Position numbers and translations under genes: made by a program
The notes under the pieces: generated by a model
Databases searched by the model: none
The model's input: the letters and a program-made list of their open reading frames with translations, nothing else
Told to the model about the DNA's origin: nothing
Shown here: positions 8,592 to 17,038 of the stretch, in pieces
How positions within the stretch are numbered: position 1 is the first letter of the stretch
Layout: every line of letters starts with the position of its first letter
Assembly: GCF_016735115.1 (NCBI RefSeq)
Contig: NZ_JAERQJ010000002.1
Location: 372,001 to 436,000 of the forward strand
Reading direction: 5' to 3'
DNA: 64,000 nucleotides
Origin: Aquimarina mytili
GTDB taxonomy: Bacteria; Bacteroidota; Bacteroidia; Flavobacteriales; Flavobacteriaceae

Positions 8592-10340
8592 TTATTCATT
8601 TTGTCTATATAGTGGAAAATAACCATTTCTAATATCGTCTACATCGAGCAATTCATTTACTTTACTTTTTAAACTAAGCTCGTTATAAATATCTGAATTC
8701 ACGATTTTTCTTCCGGTATAGTATACAATATCTTCATCACTTGGAAAAAATGATTTTTTATATTTATACAATCCATCTCCATCTACTCTACCACCGCCAA
8801 GTACATAATACTTATACCCGTTTTCCCTTGCCCATTTCATCATTTCTATTTTCAGAAAATCATTTGGTCTAGTATAGAAGTACTCAGAAAGTGTTCCTCC
8901 TAAATAAGAATATAATGTATTTTCTCCTTTTAATATTAATTCTGTCGAAATAGGAACCGATTCCTTATACACAATTGCAATTATTGCATTATCTGGGTTT
9001 TCAGAAATGAAGTTTGTAAAATAATCTATATAAAAAAAGTACTGGTCATGCGCATTGATACGCTGCATCGTTTGTATGTAAATATCATAAAAGTCCTTAA
9101 TTACTTCTAATGATATTGGGGCTTCAAAAATTTCTATTTGTAATTCTTCCTGGACAGCTTTTCTATAATTATTTCTAACCTTAGGTTTAAAATTATTCCA
9201 TTGTTGTTCTTCATCAACAATTACCCCTTTTACATTTTTTAAACTAGGAATCAACTCTCCGGAGTATTTTAGATAGTTTTCATTAAGGCTAAACCGAATG
9301 AATTCACTTACGATATTTTTTTCAAGGTACCATTGATCAACTCTTTCCCAAAACTGCTGTATTAATTCTACACCAACCTTTTTTTGATTATATAAAGGCC
9401 CACTATATCCATAAGGCGATATTACGTCTTTATACTGCGTTTTTTCTCCATCGATCAAAATATCCCTTTCATAAAAAGGCATTACTACAACCGGAACACC
9501 GTCCTTTTTCAACACAAAATAGCACAACTGATGAATATTCATATCTGAAGTCCCCAACAACTCTGTTTTGTAAAAAGGATTTGAATTATTTAAAGAATCA
9601 ACTATTTTTTTATACTTCTCCAGATCTTCTTCATTTTCTATCCTGTATCCTACAAAATCAATATTTGTACACGTAGTACTATTAAAATAATTTTCTCCCA
9701 TTTCTCTTTTTCTAATCACTCTAGCTGGCACTCCATACGCTATACAATGGCTAATGATATCATAGGTCACTACAGCACCAGCTCCAATAACGGTATGTTT
9801 TCCAATTGATAAATTTTGAATTACTGTAGCCCCCATAGATATTGCAGAAAACTCTCCTATTGCGACCGTCCCTCCTATCGTAGCACTAGGTGCTAGACTT
9901 GAAAAATTTTCCATAACACTATCATGTCCCAAGTTAGCATTTGTATTAATAATGCAAAAATCCCCAACCTTCGCATCTGCATTTATCTTACTAGAATTTA
10001 ATATAACTGTTCCTTTTCCTATTGAAGCATATTGACTAACAATAGCTGAAGGGTGGACGATAGAAACAAACTCAAAATCGGGAACAATTTTTTTAATTTT
10101 ATAATACATCGAGCTTCTTAACCAGTTATCCCCAATGGCAATCACACATTTTGTAATACCCTTCTTAAACAAATCTGGTATTATTTCTTCCGTACCCAAA
10201 ACTTCATAACCTAAAACTTTTTCTCCTTTGGTCTTAAAAGAATCGACAAAACCGTAAATCTCATATACGCCATTAAGCTCTATAGTATCTGCTACTACTT
10301 TAGCATGACCAGACGCACCAATAATTAGAATTTTATCCAT
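8592..10340 (-). CDS. PglD/NeuD-type sugar N-acyltransferase fused to FemAB/GNAT domain
   Basis: 582 aa, two parts. Residues 1-212 form a complete PglD/NeuD-type enzyme: a Rossmann-like N-terminal lobe (ILIIGASGHAKVVAD) and a left-handed beta-helix of hexapeptide repeats ending YGVPARVIRK. The catalytic His is present (His139 in NLGHDS), while the second His of the usual HI.P segment is Ser (FSSLAP, 146-151). PglD acetylates the 4-amino group of UDP-bacillosamine, fitting the PglE- and PglF-like neighbours. Residues about 220-582 are a FemAB/GNAT-like domain related to the next gene product. The fusion is read continuously, without frameshift or internal stop. It suggests two acyl transfers on the same amino sugar, or channelling. 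Domain identities are firm, the joint function is inferred. Confidence 0.85.
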   Translation of the reverse strand: MDKILIIGASGHAKVVADTIELNGVYEIYGFVDSFKTKGEKVLGYEVLGTEEIIPDLFKKGITKCVIAIGDNWLRSSMYYKIKKIVPDFEFVSIVHPSAIVSQYASIGKGTVILNSSKINADAKVGDFCIINTNANLGHDSVMENFSSLAPSATIGGTVAIGEFSAISMGATVIQNLSIGKHTVIGAGAVVTYDIISHCIAYGVPARVIRKREMGENYFNSTTCTNIDFVGYRIENEEDLEKYKKIVDSLNNSNPFYKTELLGTSDMNIHQLCYFVLKKDGVPVVVMPFYERDILIDGEKTQYKDVISPYGYSGPLYNQKKVGVELIQQFWERVDQWYLEKNIVSEFIRFSLNENYLKYSGELIPSLKNVKGVIVDEEQQWNNFKPKVRNNYRKAVQEELQIEIFEAPISLEVIKDFYDIYIQTMQRINAHDQYFFYIDYFTNFISENPDNAIIAIVYKESVPISTELILKGENTLYSYLGGTLSEYFYTRPNDFLKIEMMKWARENGYKYYVLGGGRVDGDGLYKYKKSFFPSDEDIVYYTGRKIVNSDIYNELSLKSKVNELLDVDDIRNGYFPLYRQNE

Positions 10341-10421
10341 TCATTTTTTTTATAACTACTACTCGAAATAAGTAAAATAAAATAATTTCTTAAAACATCA
10401 AATTTTACATTATTTATAATT

Positions 10422-11654
10422 TTATTCAAAAGTAACCTTCTGTTTGGCTGATTTACCAAGAATAACAAATGTTTTTTTATCATTCAAATCTTGAAAAATT
10501 TCAATATCCCGTATATGCTCTGATCGTGAATATAAGAAATCATATGTTATTCTTTTCAAATACTCCAGAGTCTTTACATCAAAAGAAACTTTACTAAATT
10601 TTTGACTATCAATGGTGTCGTCAAACTCACTTATTTTATAATCTTTAGTTGCCCTCTTTTTCTTCTTTTTAAAGAAAAACAAAAGTTTGTTTTTTAACAT
10701 GCCTATATTTCTTTCTCTTAAGTTTACTTTAAGTCTAAAATAGAGCGACATGATTGATGATAATAAATTAGCCAACAACGAACTACTATCATATAATATA
10801 TGATACGAGAAATAATATTCTTGATCACTCCATTGTGTTTTATACCCAAATTTACCTTTCGAAAAATCAAAAATCTCAAGTCCATTATCGATAGCCCATT
10901 CCAGAAGCTTATGTATTATTGTAAATCCTAAATAAAACTTAGAATAATCTATATCATACGCCATTATTGCTCCTATTGCAACCTTATCAAAATGATAATT
11001 AATTGAACCTGCAATAGGTTTATCCCCATCATATATTACATATATTGAAGCTTTTTTTTGCAGGATCATATCATAAATAACATCATAATAAAACTCCCAT
11101 TCGTCAGGATCGAGGTTATTATTATGAACATGTATCTCTGAAAATCTTTTTTCTAGAAGCTCTTTGAATTTATCGAAGACTAAATCATAGGTTTCTCTTG
11201 ATATATCTCCATAATATAGGGTATATGTAATATCAAAACTAGATTCTAACTTACGTTTATACTTATTGACCTTAGCAAGGCTACTTTTTCCGAATCTACT
11301 TTTCTTGAAGGCGGTTATATCTGGATATTGAGATGTACCCACCAAATACCCAGGATATTGTTGAATATCGATTGTTTTTAATGACGAAAAATTATGAGTA
11401 GTATCTAACTCAAAATAATCTGGAACGTCATAAAGCAAGAACACTTTTTTCTTAAAATCTTTTCCTGTATTAGAAAATTTATACGATATCCCTTTAGTAA
11501 GATTTTTACCAACATTAATATAGACTGGCAAAAAGGATTTCTTTACAAAAGAAACATTTTCTATAAAGTCAAATCTTTTTTCTTGTCCCGATGTATTAAA
11601 ATGTTTAATCCACTTATCGGTAAATACCGGTAAGCAAAAAGGATTATTATTCAT
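10422..11654 (-). CDS. GNAT-family (CelD/Acetyltransf_6-like) protein
   Basis: 410 aa. The central GNAT-like core is at about 115-300: a basic patch at 117-135 (KKSRFGKSSLAKVNKYKRKL), then IYVIYDGDKPIAGSINYHF and IIHKLLEWAIDNGLEIFDFSKG. A Lys-rich segment (around 328-338) links it to a short C-terminal domain. Third member of the acyltransferase group in this stretch, but more distant from the two FemAB-like proteins. The likely role is acylation of a cell-surface polysaccharide or its precursor; donor and acceptor are not predictable. Gaps of about 70-80 bp to both neighbours suit a loose operon. Confidence 0.7.
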   Translation of the reverse strand: MNNNPFCLPVFTDKWIKHFNTSGQEKRFDFIENVSFVKKSFLPVYINVGKNLTKGISYKFSNTGKDFKKKVFLLYDVPDYFELDTTHNFSSLKTIDIQQYPGYLVGTSQYPDITAFKKSRFGKSSLAKVNKYKRKLESSFDITYTLYYGDISRETYDLVFDKFKELLEKRFSEIHVHNNNLDPDEWEFYYDVIYDMILQKKASIYVIYDGDKPIAGSINYHFDKVAIGAIMAYDIDYSKFYLGFTIIHKLLEWAIDNGLEIFDFSKGKFGYKTQWSDQEYYFSYHILYDSSSLLANLLSSIMSLYFRLKVNLRERNIGMLKNKLLFFFKKKKKRATKDYKISEFDDTIDSQKFSKVSFDVKTLEYLKRITYDFLYSRSEHIRDIEIFQDLNDKKTFVILGKSAKQKVTFE

Positions 11655-11724
11655 AATCTTGAGTATTTTTTTCCTATATACCTATGTTTTGGGGTTACTA
11701 ATTGCGTTACTATTGTATATTAAA

Positions 11725-12336
11725 TTATTCATCATCTCCACCAGTAAATACAGGCATATTAAGATTATCCTGACTATTTACTCCTTCTTTTAAAACAACC
11801 TTTTTTATAGTCATAAAAACTATTTTTACATCTAAGAGAAACGATAAATTATCTACATACCATGTATCATATTCGAATTTCTGTTTCCAACTAATTGCAT
11901 TTCTTCCATTTACTTGTGCCCAACCCGTAATACCAGGTTTAACATCATGCCTACGCCTTTGCCAATCTTTATACAAAGGTAAATACTGCTCTAATAAAGG
12001 CCTAGGGCCAATAACGCTCATATCGCCTTTTAGCACATTAAATAATTGAGGGATTTCATCCAAAGAATACTTTCTAACAAAAGCTCCAGTTCTTGTAATT
12101 CTATCTTCATAGGGCAACAACTCTCCATCTTTATCTTTTTTGTCATTCATTGTTTTTAATTTAATAATCTTGAACAACTTCTCTCCTTTACCTGGTCGAG
12201 ACTGAAAGAAAAATGGCTTGCCTTGATTAGCAAATACTAAAACAATAACGACAATAATAAATATCGGGGATAAAAGTATAAGTCCGATCAAAGCTGCAAA
12301 AAAATCAAAGCAACGTTTTAAAAACAGTTTATACAT
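11725..12336 (-). CDS. Initiating phosphoglycosyl transferase, PglC-like (first copy)
   Basis: 203 aa, the size of minimal PglC-type enzymes. An N-terminal membrane-associated helix (about 10-35) precedes the cytoplasmic catalytic domain. It has KRCFDF, RPGK (47-50), KTMND, the catalytic pair Asp93-Glu94 in SLDEIPQLFN, GPRPLL, and RRRHDVKPGITGWAQVNGRN. These enzymes move a sugar-1-phosphate from a UDP-sugar to undecaprenyl phosphate, starting the repeat unit. With the PglF-, PglE- and PglD-like proteins beside it a diacetylbacillosamine-like sugar is the obvious substrate. A second copy of the same size is encoded at 14911-15534. Confidence 0.9.
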   Translation of the reverse strand: MYKLFLKRCFDFFAALIGLILLSPIFIIVVIVLVFANQGKPFFFQSRPGKGEKLFKIIKLKTMNDKKDKDGELLPYEDRITRTGAFVRKYSLDEIPQLFNVLKGDMSVIGPRPLLEQYLPLYKDWQRRRHDVKPGITGWAQVNGRNAISWKQKFEYDTWYVDNLSFLLDVKIVFMTIKKVVLKEGVNSQDNLNMPVFTGGDDE

Positions 12337-12403
12337 AAGAAATTCCGGTCAGGTATTTTGGTTATAATTTATATGGTTTATTGTGCTTGATCTTCGAAAT
12401 CAC

Positions 12404-12997
12404 TCAAAGATTATTTTTTTCTATTTTCTTAATTGTTTTTCTAATTATTTTTTGCCCTTTCTTTCCAAATTTGGGATACAATGTTTCAAAAGTATCACCT
12501 TCTTTAATTCGTATAGGTTCTTGACAAAGAATAATCCCTTCATCCAGTTTATCATCAATAATATGAGTTGTAATTCCTGTAATCTTAACACCATACTCCA
12601 ATGCATCCTGAATAGCCGTTTGGGTACCTAAAAAACTGGGGAAAAGCGAGGGATGAATATTAAGTATTCTGTTGGGGAAAGCAGTTAACATTTCATCTTT
12701 AATAAGGTACTTATAAGCGAGCATAAAGATATAATCAATATTTCTTTTTTTCAGTTCTTCGATCAGTTTTTTTTGGTATGAAATTAAATTAGGAAAATCC
12801 TTTTTAATCAATCGTATAGTTTCTATACCTATTTCTTGTGCTTTTTCTGCCGCTCCGCATGGTTCTTGCTCATAAATCAAAACAGAAATATTACTTTTTT
12901 TAAATGTTCCTTTTTCATAAGCCTCTAATGTATCAAGTGCACTTTTCCCCCAACCTGAAACCAAAATTGCCCAATTTATTTTTTTAAGATCAGCCAT
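12404..12997 (-). CDS. Formyltransferase-domain protein (PurN/Fmt-like fold)
   Basis: 197 aa, a single formyl-transferase N-terminal-type domain. The catalytic Asn/His are in LNIHPSLFPSFLG and the Asp in the ITTHIIDDKLDEG segment, as in GAR and sugar N-formyltransferases using 10-formyl-tetrahydrofolate. The first loop reads LVSGWGKSA instead of the SGxGSN that binds the GAR phosphate in PurN, so it is probably not a purine enzyme. Its place directly before the PglC-like gene (67-bp gap) and near other amino-sugar genes suggests N-formylation of an amino sugar. Known sugar N-formyltransferases are longer, so this would be a minimal form. A promoter is predicted just upstream. Confidence 0.75.
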   Translation of the reverse strand: MADLKKINWAILVSGWGKSALDTLEAYEKGTFKKSNISVLIYEQEPCGAAEKAQEIGIETIRLIKKDFPNLISYQKKLIEELKKRNIDYIFMLAYKYLIKDEMLTAFPNRILNIHPSLFPSFLGTQTAIQDALEYGVKITGITTHIIDDKLDEGIILCQEPIRIKEGDTFETLYPKFGKKGQKIIRKTIKKIEKNNL

Positions 12998-13024
12998 TTA
13001 TTTTTCTGCTTTAAAACTAAGATA

Positions 13025-13052
13025 CAAAAGTTAACACTACCTTTTTAATCAA
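13025..13052 (-). promoter_or_regulatory. Possible promoter for the leftward formyltransferase-to-FemAB group
   Basis: On the minus strand TTG (13052-13050), 16 nt, then TAACTTTTG (13033-13025). This is the TAnnTTTG element with one extra base; overall length matches the export-gene promoter. It would start transcription about 20 nt before the formyltransferase ATG. Confidence 0.35.
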
Positions 13053-13215
13053 AAATTAAAATGCAATATTACCGTAAAATTATGGCTTTTATGTATATAT
13101 TTACGCCTTTTAAAATTCATCTTTAAAAAGTGAATTGTAAAAATCACTCCCCCAGTATTATATTACATCAAAATACACTTAACAATAACATAATTGATCA
13201 GGAAATAAACAAATA

Positions 13216-14907
13216 ATGGTAATATTAGGGTTAAACTACTACTTTCATGATTCTACAGCTTGTATAGTTGTTGATGGTAAATTAATAGCAGCAATAGAAG
13301 AAGAACGTCTTAACAGGGATAAACACACAAGGGTTTTTCCTCAAATGGCAATAGATCGCTGTCTAAAAATTGCAAAACTAAACTATAATGATATTGATCA
13401 TATTGCAATTTCTATTAAGCCTTCTCATAATTTAGGTAAAAAATTAGTTCATTGCGCTAAAAATTTAAAGAGTTTCAAACCCTTTATTAATCATGAGTTT
13501 GTACATGCATATAACAAACAAAAAGGGTTTTGGAATTGGTTTAAATATCATTGGAACAGTAAAAAAGAAGGACCTCAGGTTCATTTGATTCCACATCACT
13601 TTAGTCATGCCCCAGGATCATTTTTTGTATCACCTTATGAAGAAGCTGCTTTATTAGGAATTGATGGATCTGGAGAATGGGCCACCAGTTGGTTAGGATA
13701 CGGAAAAGGAAATGAGGTAAAATGCCTGAACCAAAGCTTTTTCCCACATTCATTAGGGTCTTTTTATGAAGCAGTCACTCAATTTTGTGGATTCAGGACT
13801 AGCTATGACGAGGGAAAAACAATGGGACTCGCTCCTATGGGTGATCCAAGTGTTTTTAAAGATGAAGTAGAAAAAATTATTACAGTCGATAAAAATGGAC
13901 AATTACATTTTGATCTTAGTTATTTTAACTACCAAAATATGAGCTGGAAACGTTGTTCTCCTAAATTTTTTAAGATTTTTGGAGAGCCACGTAAACATGG
14001 AGAAGACTTCAAAAAACACCATATGGATGTTGCCGCGGCTTTTCAAAGAGTTTTAGAAGACAAAGTTCTTGAAATCTGCGATATTTTGCACGATAAGACT
14101 AAAGCTGATTATTTAGTGATCTCTGGTGGAGTATCACTTAATAGTGTAATGAACGGAAGAATAGTAAGAGAAAGTAAATTTAAAGATGTGTATGTGATGC
14201 CTGCGGCCGGAGATAATGGCACCGCTTTAGGAGCTGCATATTATCTTTATAATGGGATTCTGAATAAACCAAGAAACTTTGTCCACCTGGATCCTTATGT
14301 AGGAACGAGCTATACAAACGAAGAAATTGAAAAAGTTTTAAAAGGTGCTAAATTATCCTATGAATATCACGAAGATATTTGCGAAAAAGCTGCAACATTA
14401 CTAGAACAAGGCAATATCATAGGTTGGTTTCAAGGCACCATGGAAATTGGCCCCAGGGCGCTTGGAAGCAGAAGCATTTTGGCAAATCCTGCTTTTCCAG
14501 ATATGAAAGATAAAATCAATGCTGAAGTAAAATTTAGAGAAGCCTACAGGCCATTTGCTCCCTCAGCAATTGTAGAAGCCAAAAATGAATTCTTTGATCT
14601 TGAAGTCGAAGCTCCTTTTATGCTAAAAGTGTGTAATGTTCTTGAAGATAAACAAAGTATCATTCCTGCTGTAACTCATGTAGACGGAAGTGCGCGATTA
14701 CAAACTGTAGGCAAAGACCTTCATCCCAGATACTACAATGTTATTAAAAAATTAGGGGATAAAACAGGAGTACCTGTTGTTTTAAATACAAGTTTTAATA
14801 TTCAAGGAGAACCTGTAGTAGAATCACCAACAGATGCTGTGCGCTGTTTCTTTTCTACAGGATTAGATGGACTGGTGATCGGTAATTATGTGATCATGAA
14901 AAATTAA
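13216..14907 (+). CDS. Carbamoyltransferase (NodU/CmcH/TobZ family)
   Basis: 563 aa, full length for the family. N-terminal ASKHA (Kae1-like) domain: ILGLNYYFHDSTACIV, AAIEEERLNR, the metal-binding HHFSHAPGS, and LLGIDGSGEW. C-terminal YrdC-like half: GWFQGTMEIGPRALGSRSI and VVLNTSFNIQGEP. Such enzymes make a carbamoyl-adenylate from carbamoyl phosphate and ATP and carbamoylate a sugar hydroxyl, as NodU and TobZ do. Here it most likely adds an O-carbamoyl group to the locus polysaccharide. It is a lone plus-strand gene between two minus-strand groups; its stop lies 3 bp from the stop of the convergent sugar transferase. Confidence 0.93.
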   Translation: MVILGLNYYFHDSTACIVVDGKLIAAIEEERLNRDKHTRVFPQMAIDRCLKIAKLNYNDIDHIAISIKPSHNLGKKLVHCAKNLKSFKPFINHEFVHAYNKQKGFWNWFKYHWNSKKEGPQVHLIPHHFSHAPGSFFVSPYEEAALLGIDGSGEWATSWLGYGKGNEVKCLNQSFFPHSLGSFYEAVTQFCGFRTSYDEGKTMGLAPMGDPSVFKDEVEKIITVDKNGQLHFDLSYFNYQNMSWKRCSPKFFKIFGEPRKHGEDFKKHHMDVAAAFQRVLEDKVLEICDILHDKTKADYLVISGGVSLNSVMNGRIVRESKFKDVYVMPAAGDNGTALGAAYYLYNGILNKPRNFVHLDPYVGTSYTNEEIEKVLKGAKLSYEYHEDICEKAATLLEQGNIIGWFQGTMEIGPRALGSRSILANPAFPDMKDKINAEVKFREAYRPFAPSAIVEAKNEFFDLEVEAPFMLKVCNVLEDKQSIIPAVTHVDGSARLQTVGKDLHPRYYNVIKKLGDKTGVPVVLNTSFNIQGEPVVESPTDAVRCFFSTGLDGLVIGNYVIMKN

Positions 14908-14910
14908 GAT

Positions 14911-15534
14911 TTAGGCACGGTCTCTACGAGGTCGTGCATCATCCAAATTGATCATTACTGATTGAGGGTCAACAACAACATCTTTTGAAGTGATTACACT
15001 CTGAATTGTTTTTAAAATAATTTTAAGATCCAATACAAAAGAAAGGTTGTTTACATACTCTACATCCAGAGCAAGTCTGTCATCCCAATTAAGAAGATTT
15101 CTACCAGATACCTGCGCTAAACCAGTAATTCCCGGGCGTATTGAATGTCTGGCTCTCTCATTTTCTTTATAATATGGTAAGTATCGTATTAATAATGGTC
15201 TTGGACCAATAAAACTCATCTCCCCTTTTATCACATTAAACAGTTGTGGTAACTCATCTAAAGATGTTTTTCTAACAAAACTTCCAACAGCGGTTAGTCT
15301 ATCTTTGTCCGGTAATAATTCGCCCTTTTCATCGATAAGATCATTCATTGTTTTAAACTTAACGATACTAAAAATCTTTTCATGCTTACCAGGACGTTTT
15401 TGAACAAAAAATGGTTTTCCTTTATTAGCAATAGCCAGGAAAATAGTAATAATAAAGAAAATAGGAAATAAAATAAGCAAAAGAATCAATGCCAAACTAA
15501 AATCAAGAACTCGTTTAACAAAAAGTGCATACAT
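14911..15534 (-). CDS. Initiating phosphoglycosyl transferase, PglC-like (second copy)
   Basis: 207 aa paralogue of the protein at 11725. One N-terminal membrane helix (about 10-35), KRPGK, KTMND, the catalytic Asp93-Glu94 pair in SLDELPQLFN, GPRPLL and RHSIRPGITGLAQVSGRN are all intact, so it should be active. Its C-terminus is different (a short Asp/Arg-rich tail). Immediately upstream (39-bp gap) is a family 4 glycosyltransferase that may add the second sugar. Two intact initiating enzymes in one locus imply two lipid-linked products, two alternative first sugars, or a merger of two clusters. Confidence 0.9.
   Translation of the reverse strand: MYALFVKRVLDFSLALILLLILFPIFFIITIFLAIANKGKPFFVQKRPGKHEKIFSIVKFKTMNDLIDEKGELLPDKDRLTAVGSFVRKTSLDELPQLFNVIKGEMSFIGPRPLLIRYLPYYKENERARHSIRPGITGLAQVSGRNLLNWDDRLALDVEYVNNLSFVLDLKIILKTIQSVITSKDVVVDPQSVMINLDDARPRRDRA
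14915..14937 (-). terminator. Hairpin overlapping the sugar transferase 3' end
   Basis: A 10-bp stem (14915-14924 with 14928-14937, two G-T wobbles) around the loop TAC. In the minus direction it is followed within about 8 nt by a loosely T-rich run (CTTAATTTTT). The hairpin sits in the last codons of the sugar transferase, just before its stop at 14911-14913. It may end minus-strand transcripts and protect both convergent messages. Confidence 0.5.
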
Positions 15535-15573
15535 GGTTTTATAGTTTGATTGATTTTAACAGTCTCAAGTTAC

Positions 15574-16725
15574 TTATTTGGTTATTGTTTTGTATTCTTC
15601 TAATAAAGAATTCCATACATATCGCCGTTCATATCTATCAACGATCATAGTTCTGGTCTTCTCTGATAACTTTGAAAATAATTCTTTATCCTCTAAGAAA
15701 CTCTTCATATTTTCATACAATGCCATATGATCTTTTACAGGAATAATGATACCATTAACCATATGTTCTACAATTTCATTACAACCATTAATATTGGTTA
15801 CAATACTAGGTAACCCCATTGAACCTGCTTGCATAACCACATTAGGAAACCCTTCTCTATAACTGGGAAAAGTTAAAGCATCAGAAATTGCAAAAAAAGG
15901 CCTAACATCGTTTTGCCATCCTGCTGCAATAATATTTGGATTCGTATTGATTTCTGCTTCAGTTTCGGGTAAAACGGGATCCAAATCTTTTTCATATGGT
16001 CCTACCAGCAATAATTTTACATGATCATACTCTTGATTGATTAGCTTAAAACTTTTAATCAATTCATTAACTCCTTTATCAGTAACCAATCTTCCTACAT
16101 ACGTAAAAACAAAATCGGATGCCTTAATACCATATTGCTTTCTAAAAACAAGATTATCTTCAGGCGAATAAAGTGCTGGATCAAAATATGACGTATCTAT
16201 ACCATTAGAGCTTCCTTTAGCAATTACCTTCAGTTTATTCTCTATGGTATATTTATTTTCTACAATAATATCCTTAAGTACAAAAGAATTAGGATAAATC
16301 ATGGTCGCGCAAGAGTACGTAATTTTTTCTACGGTATCCAAAATCACTCTCTTAATCCCCTTTGCCTCTAGAAGTGGTAAACCCGCTATGGTGTGTAATC
16401 TGTGAGGAATACCTGCCAATCTAGCCGCCATCATAGATAATGTACCGGCTTTAGGTGTATGACTATGTACAATATCGGGTTTTTCTTTTCTAAAGATTTT
16501 GTACAATTGGTACAATGCTCTCAAATCATGAAATGGTGTAATCTTACGGGTCATTTCAACCGGGATAACTTTCACCTCTTCTTTTTCTGAAACATATTCT
16601 AATATATCTCCTCCACGGCTTGAAACTCCAATAATCTCATAATGTTGAGACATAAATTTTAGTTGTCCCTGTAATAATCCACCTAGTGATATGGGTACGG
16701 TTGTAACCCGTATGATCTTTTTCAT
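15574..16725 (-). CDS. GT4 glycosyltransferase
   Basis: 383 aa GT-B enzyme. The N-terminal lobe has a Gly-rich donor-side loop (SLGGLLQGQL), DIVHSHTPKAG and AGIPHRLHTIAG, typical of the CapM-like GT4 enzymes found next to initiating sugar transferases. The C-terminal lobe has FTYVGRLVTDKG and the EX7E-type segment in SYREGFPNVVMQAGSMG, which binds the nucleotide sugar. It probably makes the second linkage of the repeat unit on the lipid carrier at the inner face of the membrane. Together with the sugar transferase it forms a two-gene unit with its own possible promoter. Confidence 0.88.
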   Translation of the reverse strand: MKKIIRVTTVPISLGGLLQGQLKFMSQHYEIIGVSSRGGDILEYVSEKEEVKVIPVEMTRKITPFHDLRALYQLYKIFRKEKPDIVHSHTPKAGTLSMMAARLAGIPHRLHTIAGLPLLEAKGIKRVILDTVEKITYSCATMIYPNSFVLKDIIVENKYTIENKLKVIAKGSSNGIDTSYFDPALYSPEDNLVFRKQYGIKASDFVFTYVGRLVTDKGVNELIKSFKLINQEYDHVKLLLVGPYEKDLDPVLPETEAEINTNPNIIAAGWQNDVRPFFAISDALTFPSYREGFPNVVMQAGSMGLPSIVTNINGCNEIVEHMVNGIIIPVKDHMALYENMKSFLEDKELFSKLSEKTRTMIVDRYERRYVWNSLLEEYKTITK

Positions 16726-16768
16726 GTAAACAGAATTGTAAAATTTGAGCGCAAATTATAAACGGGTA

Positions 16769-16776
16769 CAAATATA
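16769..16776 (-). promoter_or_regulatory. Predicted -7 element for the GT4/sugar transferase pair
   Basis: Minus strand TATATTTG, a perfect TAnnTTTG, about 44 nt before the GT4 ATG. No matching -33 TTG is seen. Confidence 0.35.
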
Positions 16777-17038
16777 GGTATATGTGTAGGTTTGAAAACT
16801 TTAATTTTAAGTTTCTTTTTTATGTTTAAATATTTATTATTAATCGGGAACAAATAAAATAGTATTTTTAGAGGAAAGTTTTGAAAAATGATTGTTTTGA
16901 CAAGTATAAAACCCTACATATCTGATAGTTAACTTTTTTTTAACACATTTTTAACACTTTCAACGTGTTTTTTGCACAATTTATCGGATAACCCTACGTT
17001 AAATGATGCATAAATAACCCAAAAAATAATTCCCCCAA
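16777..17038. other. Intergenic between divergent GT4 and beta-helix genes
   Basis: Together with the adjoining leader this makes about 310 bp without a gene. AT-rich, with several T-runs around 16920-16960. I find no GGGG-N6-CCCC element and no convincing promoter for the rightward gene. Confidence 0.4.
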
